Position numbers and translations under genes: made by a program. Shown piece by piece: positions 50,556 through 57,964 of a stretch of DNA of 64,000 nucleotides (position 1 is its first letter; the number at the start of each line of letters is the position of its first letter). The notes under the pieces are model-generated. The model made no database searches. It saw only the letters and a list, made by a program, of their open reading frames with translations, and was not told where the DNA came from. Source of the stretch: Phocaeicola_A sp963643925 (GTDB lineage Bacteria; Bacteroidota; Bacteroidia; Bacteroidales; Bacteroidaceae); assembly GCA_963643925.1 (NCBI GenBank), contig CAVINS010000003.1:1-64000 (forward strand), in the 5' to 3' direction.

Positions 50556-51614
50556 TTGAAGAAGTTACTCGTCATACGGTTCTCTGCCATCGGCGATGTG
50601 GCGATGACCATTCCCGTCATCACCTCGCTCGCTGTGGACAATCCTCACCTGCGGATAACCGTGCTGAGCCGCTCTTTCCTGCAGCCGCTGTTCGACCACA
50701 TGCCATCCAATGTACGCTTCTGGGGTGTAGACTTGAAGGCGGAGCAGTACAAGGGTATCCGTGGCTTGAACCGCCTCTATGCCGAACTGCGGCAAGAGGG
50801 ATTCGACGCTGTTGCCGACCTCCACAATGTGTTGCGCAGCAAATATCTGTGCCTCCGGTTCCGGCTGGCCGGCAAGCGAGTGGCCTGCATCGACAAGGGC
50901 CGTCGTGGTAAACGCTTGTTGGTAAAGGCCAAGGGCAAAGTGAAGCTGCAACAGAAGACCTCTTTCGAGCGTTATGCCGAGGTGTTTGCCCGGCTTGGAC
51001 TGCAGACACATTCCACGTTCCATTCCATCTTCGGCCCGGACCGCGGCAATCTCGATGTGGTGGCTGACGTCACTGGCACCCGAGGTGATGAACGTTGGGT
51101 GGGCGTAGCTCCTTTTGCTGCCCATGCCGGGAAGATTTATCCGCAGGACAAGCTCGATAAGGTCATCGAAATGTTGGCTGGCGAACCCCGCCTGCGTGTG
51201 TTTGTCTTCGGTGCCGGTGAGGCTCAACGTCAAGTGGCCGAAGGGTGGGTGAACCGATACCCTACTAAGGTGGTCTCCGTCATCGGCAAGATGAAGATGG
51301 ACCGCGAACTGGTGCTGATGAGTTGGCTCGACGTGATGCTTACCATGGACTCTGCCAACATGCATCTCGCCTCGTTGGTTCACACTCCGGTAGTCTCCAT
51401 TTGGGGTGCCACGCACCCCTTCGCCGGCTTCATGGGCTGGCAACAACACGCCGAGGATGCCGTACAGTTGGACATGCCGTGTCGCCCTTGCTCCGTCTTC
51501 GGCAACAAACCTTGTCTGCGCGGCGATTATGCCTGTTTGAACGGGATCGCGCCCGAACGTGTGGTGGAACAGTTGAAGCGACATCTTCCCAAAGCGGTCA
51601 AGTCTGACCAATAA
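50556..51614 (+). CDS. Glycosyltransferase family 9 (heptosyltransferase-like), TTG start
   Basis: This protein of about 352 residues has a GT-B fold of the ADP-heptose:LPS heptosyltransferase type: LLVIRFSAIGDVAMTIPVI near the start (the GDxxxT motif) and the C-terminal donor domain with GAGEAQRQVAEG and WLDVMLTMDSANMHLASLVHTPVVSIWGATHP (seen as MDSANMHLA and VSIWGATHP). The conserved N-terminus has no ATG or GTG near; a TTG at 50556 sits exactly where the family starts, 17 bp after the DUF4254 stop. A longer open frame from 50367 overlaps DUF4254 and is rejected. It probably adds a heptose or related sugar to the lipooligosaccharide core. Confidence 0.85.
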   Translation: MKKLLVIRFSAIGDVAMTIPVITSLAVDNPHLRITVLSRSFLQPLFDHMPSNVRFWGVDLKAEQYKGIRGLNRLYAELRQEGFDAVADLHNVLRSKYLCLRFRLAGKRVACIDKGRRGKRLLVKAKGKVKLQQKTSFERYAEVFARLGLQTHSTFHSIFGPDRGNLDVVADVTGTRGDERWVGVAPFAAHAGKIYPQDKLDKVIEMLAGEPRLRVFVFGAGEAQRQVAEGWVNRYPTKVVSVIGKMKMDRELVLMSWLDVMLTMDSANMHLASLVHTPVVSIWGATHPFAGFMGWQQHAEDAVQLDMPCRPCSVFGNKPCLRGDYACLNGIAPERVVEQLKRHLPKAVKSDQ

Positions 51615-51642
51615 CCTCTTTCACCTCATAAATACGCAACTT

Positions 51643-52563
51643 ATGAATCCGTTCTACGTTTTGGTTTTTTGCTCGTGGTACCTGCTCTCGCTCCTGCCAT
51701 TGGGTGTCCTCTACATACTGTCCGATTTGCTCTACTATCCGCTCTACTACTGCATCCGCTACCGTCGCAAGATAGTCCGCAAGAACCTGCTGGACTCTTT
51801 CCCCGAGAAGAGTGAGTCAGAAGTCCTGCGTATCGAGAGGCAATACTACCATTTCTTCTGCGACTATACCGTGGAGACCATCAAGTTGTTTTCCATCTCA
51901 CGTAGTCAGCTCCGCCGTCGCATGACCTTCGAAGGCGTGGACGAGATAGTGGCCGAACTCCGGGCGCAAAACAAGGAACTCTGCTTCGTCTACCTGGGCC
52001 ATTTCGGCAACTGGGAGTGGATAGCTTCCTTGCCATATTGGACACCTCAGGATGTGCTCTGTGCCCAAATCTACCACCCGCTGCGCAATAAGGCTTTCGA
52101 TAAGCTCTTCCTGCGTATCCGCAACCAATATGGCGGCGAGAGCATCCCGATGAAGATTACCCTCCGTCGCATCCTCGAGCTCAAACGCGACAGGCAGAAG
52201 ACCATCATCGGATTCATCTCCGACCAGTTGCCTAAGTGGAGCAGCATCCATCACTTCACCCCATTCTTCCATCGTGAGACGGCATTCTTCACCGGCACCG
52301 AGCAGATGGCCAAGAAGCTGGGGGCGGTTGTGTATTATGCCGAGGTGACTCGTCCCAAGCGTGGTTACTATCACTGTAAGTTCAAGAAATTGGTCGACGA
52401 CCCTCAGTCGGAGCCGGACTTCAATCTGACCGACCTCTATGCCGCCCGTCTGGAAGAGATGGTCCGTCGCACCCCGTCCATCTGGCTCTGGAGCCACGAC
52501 CGCTGGAAACGTACCAAGGAACAGTACGAACAGCGGGTGAAAGAGGGGTTGAGCAAAGCTTGA
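51643..52563 (+). CDS. LpxL/HtrB-like late acyltransferase
   Basis: This 306-residue inner-membrane protein has one N-terminal hydrophobic segment (about 5-35) and the LpxL-type catalytic motif HFGNWEW (His120 and Glu125, HX4E), followed by the NKAFDKL and GFISDQLPKWSS regions. The C-terminal part reads LEEMVRRTPSIWLWSHDRWK. It should transfer an acyl chain from acyl-ACP to Kdo-lipid A or a similar precursor. It is the third gene after DUF4254 and GT9 (gap 28 bp). Bacteroides usually has one such enzyme, which fits a penta-acylated lipid A. Confidence 0.88.
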   Translation: MNPFYVLVFCSWYLLSLLPLGVLYILSDLLYYPLYYCIRYRRKIVRKNLLDSFPEKSESEVLRIERQYYHFFCDYTVETIKLFSISRSQLRRRMTFEGVDEIVAELRAQNKELCFVYLGHFGNWEWIASLPYWTPQDVLCAQIYHPLRNKAFDKLFLRIRNQYGGESIPMKITLRRILELKRDRQKTIIGFISDQLPKWSSIHHFTPFFHRETAFFTGTEQMAKKLGAVVYYAEVTRPKRGYYHCKFKKLVDDPQSEPDFNLTDLYAARLEEMVRRTPSIWLWSHDRWKRTKEQYEQRVKEGLSKA

Positions 52564-52776
52564 TTCCCTGCGTTTATTTCTCGTATCATTCTATGTTTCA
52601 CTGACTTGTGGGCTGGTGAAACCTCTCTTTATTGACTGTCCCACTTCTTGCGGTGTATTATCAGAAGAGGCGCCGTATGGTCATTGGCTGTGTCCCTTGC
52701 ATACATAACGATGTAAACACGGCATTTTGACGGTGCAAACAAGCATGCTTGTAAGTGTTTGAGCATCAGACATTCA

Positions 52777-52886
52777 GGTGTTTGACAATTGCCATCCACG
52801 TGTTTGACAATTGCCATCCACGTGAATGACAATTGCCGTACACGTGTTTGACAACTGCCATCCACGTGGATGGCAGTTGCCGTGCA
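52777..52886. repeat. Array B: five tandem 22-bp dual-dyad units (same family as array A)
   Basis: Units of 22 bp start at 52777, 52799, 52821, 52843 and 52865. Each reads CGTG (GGTG in unit 1), a 5-nt arm, CAATTG (CAACTG or CAGTTG in units 4 and 5), a 5-nt arm, CA. Arms are TTTGA, GATGG or AATGA on the left and CCATC, CCGTA or CCGTG on the right, i.e. the same word set as array A. A degenerate, palindromic lead-in extends left to about 52735 (AAGCATGCTT). The array lies between two convergent genes. Nothing else is recognised in 52564-52981. Confidence 0.9.
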
Positions 52887-52981
52887 ATCTTTTCCCTGGG
52901 GTTCTTACATCATGTAGAAGGGACTCTTACAGCATATTGACGGGGATTTCCCTTTAAAAGAATGCTGCGGAGAAGGCTCGT

Positions 52982-54058
52982 TTATCGGCCTTCAGCATTC
53001 GCCAGACGGGCGATGGCCTCATTGACTGCCGTGCGGAAGAACTCGCCCTTGGCCAGCCGTTCGCTTACGAGTTTCACACGCTGGCGCATCTCCTCGTAAC
53101 GCTCCGGGGTGAGCGAACGGAGTACATCGTCCAGCTCACGCAGCGAACCGATGCTGAAGCCCACACCGTTGCGGGTGACGAACTCTGCCAGGGCGGCCTT
53201 GTTCCAGATGATGACCGGCAGTCCGCAACGTAGGTAGAGCGAGGTCTTGTGCGGGTTGTTGTACTTCAGATACTCGCCGAAGTTGCCTGTGCAGGCATCC
53301 ATGGAGGCGCCGTCCCATACGAGACCGAAGCTGCCTTGCGCCTCGGCTATCAGTTGGTCGGCTTGCACGAAGCCGTTGTATTCGAACGCGTCGGTCGCCG
53401 GCACCTTATCCGTGGGGAATCCCGAACCGTAGAGGCTCAGCTTGTAAGGCACATGTGGCTTTGTGGCCAAATCCTTTATCCAATCGTAGAGGAACGAGTT
53501 CTTGCGGGGATTCAACGCTCCCATGTACATGATGCGGTATGCGCCCGATTGGGTGTCATAAGGCCTGGGGCGCGACTCCGACAAAAAGTCGAACAGCTCC
53601 AAGCTTCCCATCGGCGTCTTGCATCCCTGCTGTCTCAACCAGTCGAGCATACGGCTGTTGTGCACGATGAGGTAGTCGGAGTGGCTCAGGCGTTTCACCT
53701 CCTGTGCGGTCGTCAGTTTCTGTCTGCGGAAACTTCCCAAGTCGTGGATCACCGTCACTACCTTCGCCCCGTGCATGTGTGCCATGTCGCACGCGGAAGT
53801 GTAGTATTTCTTCAGCGGGTATTGCAGCAGCAGAATGTCTCCCCTCCGCAAACAACACGCGGCCTTCAGCATTCCGCTCAGCGTGAGGACGAAGTGGACA
53901 ATCGGTTGTTGAGCCGTGGTTCGCTTCAGTCCCACGTTGTGGAACCCCATGCTCTCCACGATGTTCTCGATATCCATTTTAGCCTTGCCGCCGGCGTTCT
54001 CCGTACGGTTGTAGTTGCGCGACAGATAACAGTATCTGGTCTTGGTCTTTTCGTTCAT
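52982..54058 (-). CDS. GT-B glycosyltransferase (galactofuranosyltransferase-like)
   Basis: This protein of about 358 residues begins MNEKTKTRYCYLSRNYNR and has a Rossmann-like N-terminal half with GDILLLQYPLKKYY and VTVIHDLGSFRR, and a C-terminal donor domain with YNGFVQADQLIAEAQGSFGLVWDG and the KTSLYLRCGLPVIIW segment. This matches the poorly characterised sugar transferases of Gram-positive and Bacteroides capsule or glycolipid loci (beta-1,6-galactofuranosyltransferase annotation). A longer frame to 54217 is less likely because the sequence before 54058 lacks family features and includes a -7 box (54097-54104). It is encoded against the flanking envelope genes. Confidence 0.78.
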   Translation of the reverse strand: MNEKTKTRYCYLSRNYNRTENAGGKAKMDIENIVESMGFHNVGLKRTTAQQPIVHFVLTLSGMLKAACCLRRGDILLLQYPLKKYYTSACDMAHMHGAKVVTVIHDLGSFRRQKLTTAQEVKRLSHSDYLIVHNSRMLDWLRQQGCKTPMGSLELFDFLSESRPRPYDTQSGAYRIMYMGALNPRKNSFLYDWIKDLATKPHVPYKLSLYGSGFPTDKVPATDAFEYNGFVQADQLIAEAQGSFGLVWDGASMDACTGNFGEYLKYNNPHKTSLYLRCGLPVIIWNKAALAEFVTRNGVGFSIGSLRELDDVLRSLTPERYEEMRQRVKLVSERLAKGEFFRTAVNEAIARLANAEGR

Positions 54059-54096
54059 GTCGATATCTATTCTAAGTGTACTGGACAATTTGGTTG

Positions 54097-54104
54097 CAAA
54101 AATA
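54097..54104 (-). promoter_or_regulatory. -7 element of the minus-strand glycosyltransferase gene
   Basis: On the minus strand TATTTTTG matches TAnnTTTG, 38 bp upstream of the start at 54058. No good -33 element. It supports the shorter start over 54217. Confidence 0.5.
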
Positions 54105-54231
54105 TGAAAAAGGTAAGAGGTGGAACACTCTACCGCATAATAATTGCATGGCAGGACATCAGGGGGTGAACTTGAATCTATAAAAGTGGTGAAAATTCTC
54201 CTTGATACAAATTGCATTCAAGATTATCCGC

Positions 54232-54239
54232 TATCTTTG
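54232..54239 (+). promoter_or_regulatory. -7 element of the ArnT-like/GT2/LAB_N/RNase H unit
   Basis: TATCTTTG matches TAnnTTTG, 39 bp upstream of the ATG at 54279. A TTG at 54212-54214 lies 17 bp upstream, a little close. Confidence 0.55.
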
Positions 54240-54278
54240 TTCCTCATTAACGAACAAGGCATATAATATCTTTGAGGC

Positions 54279-55913
54279 ATGAGATCAAACAAACTCTACG
54301 TTATCCTGTTGTTGGTAGTCTGTTTCTTCACGTTTTTCATCAACAATGGCGTGATACATACAGACATCATGGAGTCTCGCAACATCGTCACCGCCCGTGA
54401 GATGGTCTACGACGGACATTGGCTGGTGCCCACCATGAACGGCGATTTGCGATTGGAGAAACCTCCCTTGCCGACTTGGATAGCCGCCGCGGCCGAGATT
54501 GTCAGCCCGGACAACATGTCCGCCCAGCGTACTATGGCCGGCTTGGCCGCCACGCTGCTGGTGCTCTTCTTCTACGGCTTCGTGCGGACCTCCACCAAGG
54601 GCCGCAGCCAGGCCCTCGTCGCATCGCTTGTGCTCTGCACATCCTACAATCTGATTCTGATGGGCCGCACCGCCTCGTGGGACATCTATTGCCACGCCTT
54701 CATGATGGGCGCCATCTATTTCCTCTTCAAGGCTTTGCAACGGGAGAGTGCACAGTGGGGTAACTTCTTGTGCGCGGGCCTCTTCCTCGGCCTCTCCTTC
54801 ATGGGCAAGGGCCCCGTGTCGTTCTATGCCTTGCTGCTCCCGTTCCTGCTCAGCTACGTGCTGTTCATGCGGCGTCCGATGAAGGGAAAAGGGTGGCCTC
54901 TCTTCTGTATGATTCTGCTCTGCCTGCTCATCAGCAGCTGGTGGTACATCTATATCTACCTCTTCCACGCCGAAGAGGCACAGTACGTGCTTCACAAGGA
55001 ATCGACGGCTTGGGTGGAACGCAACGTGCGGCCCTGGTACTACTATGGCACCTTTTTCCTCGAGACCGGAGCCTGGGCGCTGATGGTGCTCACCGCTTTG
55101 GTGGTTCCCTACTGGAAACGTCAAACGAAGCAGGGGCGCGAGTATCTGTTCGGCCTCTCGTGGATGTTGCTGCTGGTCGTTTGTCTCTCGTGCTTCCCCG
55201 AGAAGAAGAACCGCTACCTGTTGCCCGTGCTCATCCCTGCCGCCTACACCGTCAGTTTCATCTTCGTCACTTGGCTGGAGCAGCTGAAGGCCCGGCGGGT
55301 GGATGCTGTAGGCCGCAGACTCTACTACATCAATGCGGGACTGATGACTCTCATCGTGGCCCTGCTGCCCGTGGCGGCTTACCACTTCCTCTATCAGAAA
55401 GGCATCATCTCCCTGACGCTGCTCATCGTGCTGGCTGTGGTGCTGTGGTTGTTGACCGCTTTCATGGTCACCTCACTCACTCGCATGCGCCCCTGGCGGT
55501 TCCTGGCGGGAGTGGTCGTGCTCTTTGTCTTCGCCGAGATTGTCTGCATGCCCTACATCGGCGGCTTGGTGAACAACCCCGATTTCAAGAGCATCAGTGC
55601 CACACGCGACGTTGAGTCCCTGAAGCCGTTGCCCTTCTATTCCGTGGCGGGTGAGGAACTCCGCATCGAACTGGTGTACGAGGCCAACAGGAAGATCCGT
55701 CCGCTGGACATCAACGATACCACGGCCGTGCTCCGTGCATTGCCCTGCGCCCTGCTCACCCACCAGAGGGTAGGAGAGGTGCTCCCCGATACCCTGTTCG
55801 GCAAGATAGACACCGTGTGGGTGGGACGCTACGACAACAATCGCCGTCCCAAGAATACCCGTCGGTACAGCGATAAATTCCTTTATAACGTAACAATTCT
55901 GAAACTCAAATAG
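54279..55913 (+). CDS. ArnT-like GT39/GT83 family glycosyltransferase
   Basis: This 544-residue integral membrane protein starts with a hydrophobic helix and has about 10-12 membrane segments. The first periplasmic loop carries the acidic metal/donor motif (TDIMESRNIVTAREMVYDGHW) and the EKPPLPTW signature typical of PMT_2/ArnT proteins that use polyprenyl-phosphate-linked sugars and act on the periplasmic side. A C-terminal periplasmic domain (about 430-544) follows. It is followed directly by a DPM1-like GT2 and a LAB_N protein, which would make and perhaps move the sugar donor. The sugar and acceptor (lipid A is a good guess) are unknown. Confidence 0.87.
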   Translation: MRSNKLYVILLLVVCFFTFFINNGVIHTDIMESRNIVTAREMVYDGHWLVPTMNGDLRLEKPPLPTWIAAAAEIVSPDNMSAQRTMAGLAATLLVLFFYGFVRTSTKGRSQALVASLVLCTSYNLILMGRTASWDIYCHAFMMGAIYFLFKALQRESAQWGNFLCAGLFLGLSFMGKGPVSFYALLLPFLLSYVLFMRRPMKGKGWPLFCMILLCLLISSWWYIYIYLFHAEEAQYVLHKESTAWVERNVRPWYYYGTFFLETGAWALMVLTALVVPYWKRQTKQGREYLFGLSWMLLLVVCLSCFPEKKNRYLLPVLIPAAYTVSFIFVTWLEQLKARRVDAVGRRLYYINAGLMTLIVALLPVAAYHFLYQKGIISLTLLIVLAVVLWLLTAFMVTSLTRMRPWRFLAGVVVLFVFAEIVCMPYIGGLVNNPDFKSISATRDVESLKPLPFYSVAGEELRIELVYEANRKIRPLDINDTTAVLRALPCALLTHQRVGEVLPDTLFGKIDTVWVGRYDNNRRPKNTRRYSDKFLYNVTILKLK

Positions 55914-55916
55914 ACT

Positions 55917-56663
55917 ATGAACAAGACCGCCGATTACGATTTGACTATCATTGTCCCCATATACAACGAGGAGGACAATATGGCTGCTTTGGAAAAGGCT
56001 TTTCAGTCCTACTTGCCTACAGCCGCTTGTCTGGCATGTGTGCTCTTCGTCAACGATGGCTCCAAGGACAACAGTGGCGAACGCATCTGCGAAATCTGTG
56101 CGCGCAATCCGCACTTCTATTATATCTCCTTCTCCAAGAACGCCGGACTCAGTGCCGCCATCAAGGCGGGCATCGATGTGGCCCAGTCGAAATACGTAGG
56201 CTATATCGACGCCGACCTGCAGACCACGCCCGAGGACTTCAACGCCCTGCTACAGTACGTTGAAGAGTATCCGTTGGTGATAGGTATCCGTGCCAACCGC
56301 AAGGACACGGCCTTCAAGCGTCTGCAGTCGAAGATAGCCAACGGCTTCCGCCGCATGATGACGCACGACGGCGCCACCGACACGGGCTGTCCTCTGAAGG
56401 TGATTCACACCGACTATGCCAAGCGCATACCCTTCTTCACGGGCATGCACCGCTTCATCCCGGCGCTGATACTGCTGCAGGAAGGCGGCAGGTTCAAGGA
56501 AATTCCCGTCCGTCACTTCCCACGCGTGGCGGGCGTGTCGAAGTACCACCTGTGGAACCGTCTGGTCTCTCCCTTCAAGGACTGCTTCGCCTACCGCTGG
56601 ATGGCCAAACGCTACATCAACTATACCATCGCTTCTGACAACGTAGCTCCGCAAGCCGACTGA
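55917..56663 (+). CDS. DPM1-like family 2 glycosyltransferase
   Basis: This 248-residue protein is a GT-A enzyme of the dolichol-phosphate-mannose-synthase type: TIIVPIYNEEDN at the start, FVNDGSKDNSG, the metal motif IDADLQTTPED and a C-terminal KYHLWNRLVSPFKDCFAYRWM. No C-terminal membrane helices are visible, so it is the single-domain version acting at the cytoplasmic face. It should transfer a sugar from a nucleotide donor to polyprenyl phosphate, feeding the adjacent ArnT-like enzyme. It starts 3 bp after that gene and ends 2 bp before the LAB_N gene. Confidence 0.88.
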   Translation: MNKTADYDLTIIVPIYNEEDNMAALEKAFQSYLPTAACLACVLFVNDGSKDNSGERICEICARNPHFYYISFSKNAGLSAAIKAGIDVAQSKYVGYIDADLQTTPEDFNALLQYVEEYPLVIGIRANRKDTAFKRLQSKIANGFRRMMTHDGATDTGCPLKVIHTDYAKRIPFFTGMHRFIPALILLQEGGRFKEIPVRHFPRVAGVSKYHLWNRLVSPFKDCFAYRWMAKRYINYTIASDNVAPQAD

Positions 56664-56665
56664 CC

Positions 56666-57304
56666 ATGAACGAATACTTGACCTATGCCATAGGCTTCTT
56701 GGCCCAGGCTTTCTTCTCGGCCCGCATCCTCTTCCAGTGGGCGCTCTCGGAGAAGGCCAAGCGGGTGGTCTCGCCCGCCATCTATTGGGTGCTGAGCCTG
56801 TTCGGGGCCTACCTGCTCTTCATCTACGGATGGATTCGCGACGACTTCGCCATCATCCTGGGACAGCTTGTGTCCTACTACATCTATCTGTGGAACCTCA
56901 AGGAGAAGGGCATCTGGGTTAAGCTGCATCTCTTGCTCCGGGGCCTTCTGCTGGCAACGCCTGCCGTGGCCCTCTGCATGGTTCTCCATAATGTGCCCGC
57001 TTTCGTGGCGGATTTCTTCCAGAATGAGAAGGTGCCTCTGTGGCTGCTGCTCTTCGGCTCCATGGGACAGATTATCTTCACCCTGCGGTTTGTCTATCAA
57101 TGGTACGTGTCGTCGCGTCTGAAGATGTCCGTACTCCCCGCCGGATTCTGGGTCATTAGCCTCGTCGGCTCGGGCATCATCATTGCCTATGGCATCTACC
57201 GCAGCGATCCTGTGCTGATACTGGGCCAGTCCTTCGGCTTCCTTGCCTATGTGCGCAACCTGGTGATCGGTTATAAAGCCAAGACACGAAATCCCCAGCA
57301 GTAG
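56666..57304 (+). CDS. Internally duplicated LAB_N (lipid A biosynthesis N-terminal-like) membrane protein
   Basis: This 212-residue membrane protein consists of two LAB_N-type units of 69 residues (about 10-78 and 131-199) that align without gaps; I count 27 identical positions. Each unit has the QW motif (RILFQW / RFVYQW), SPAIYWVLSLFG / LPAGFWVISLVG and a LGQ...Y..NL end, i.e. three membrane helices. A hydrophobic linker (about 90-110) joins them. As I recall, LAB_N is grouped with PQ-loop/SWEET-like folds, in which two triple-helix bundles make a pore. With a DPM1-like and an ArnT-like enzyme next to it, a lipid-linked sugar flippase is possible; this is inference. Confidence 0.85.
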   Translation: MNEYLTYAIGFLAQAFFSARILFQWALSEKAKRVVSPAIYWVLSLFGAYLLFIYGWIRDDFAIILGQLVSYYIYLWNLKEKGIWVKLHLLLRGLLLATPAVALCMVLHNVPAFVADFFQNEKVPLWLLLFGSMGQIIFTLRFVYQWYVSSRLKMSVLPAGFWVISLVGSGIIIAYGIYRSDPVLILGQSFGFLAYVRNLVIGYKAKTRNPQQ

Positions 57305-57306
57305 AC

Positions 57307-57945
57307 ATGAACAAGAGCAGGCAGAAATACTATGTCGTGTGGAAAGGTGTGGAACCGGGCGTCTATGCCTCGTGGAAAGAGTGCCAGCGGCAGATCAACG
57401 GCTTCGCCGGTGCGCTCTATAAGTCGTTCTCCAGCGAAGCGGAGGCTCAGCTCGCTTACTCGTCCTCTCCGTTCGAATACATCGGGAAGTCCGTCGGGAA
57501 GGAATCTATGGTGTCAGTGCCTGCCGGTCCGGCTGCCTATTGCGACAACGCCTTGGCCGTGGATGCTGCCTGCAGCGGCAACCCCGGGAAAATGGAATAC
57601 CGCGGTGTGCACATCGCTTCCCGTCAGCAAATCTTCCATTTCGGGCCTATGTATGGGACCAACAACATCGGGGAGTTCCTGGCCATTGTGCACGGTCTCG
57701 CCCTGCTCCAGCAGAAAGGCCTCACCTCTATGCCGGTCTATTCCGACAGCTGCAACGCCATCAACTGGGTGCGACAGAAGAAGTGCAAGACCAAACTCGA
57801 GCGCACGGCAAAGACCGAGGAGCTGTTCCTGCTCATCGAGCGTGCCGAGAAGTGGCTGCGCACCCACACCTACGCCAACCCCTTGCTGAAGTGGCAGACC
57901 GACCAATGGGGCGAGGTGCCTGCCGATTTCGGACGGAAAGGGTGA
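57307..57945 (+). CDS. rnhA: Ribonuclease H with viroplasmin domain
   Basis: This 212-residue protein has an N-terminal viroplasmin/hybrid-binding domain (about 7-52, KYYVVWKGVEPGVYASW...GFAGALYKSF) and a C-terminal RNase H fold (about 75-205). The four catalytic acids are visible: Asp in AVDAACSGNPG, Glu in NNIGEFLAI, Asp in YSDSCNAI and a late Asp in PADFGR or DQWGE. It should cut the RNA of RNA-DNA hybrids. It lies 2 bp after the LAB_N gene, so it is probably co-transcribed with envelope genes without an evident functional link. The gene converges on a MATE exporter. Confidence 0.92.
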   Translation: MNKSRQKYYVVWKGVEPGVYASWKECQRQINGFAGALYKSFSSEAEAQLAYSSSPFEYIGKSVGKESMVSVPAGPAAYCDNALAVDAACSGNPGKMEYRGVHIASRQQIFHFGPMYGTNNIGEFLAIVHGLALLQQKGLTSMPVYSDSCNAINWVRQKKCKTKLERTAKTEELFLLIERAEKWLRTHTYANPLLKWQTDQWGEVPADFGRKG

Positions 57946-57964
57946 CCCATAGGCTCCACGGTAA

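Noticed and set aside
54059..54217. Longer N-terminus for the minus-strand glycosyltransferase
   Set aside because: The region contains a -7 promoter box and lacks family features.
54285..55385. Minus-strand ORF of 366 codons
   Set aside because: It is antisense to the ArnT-like gene and has no membrane or catalytic motif.
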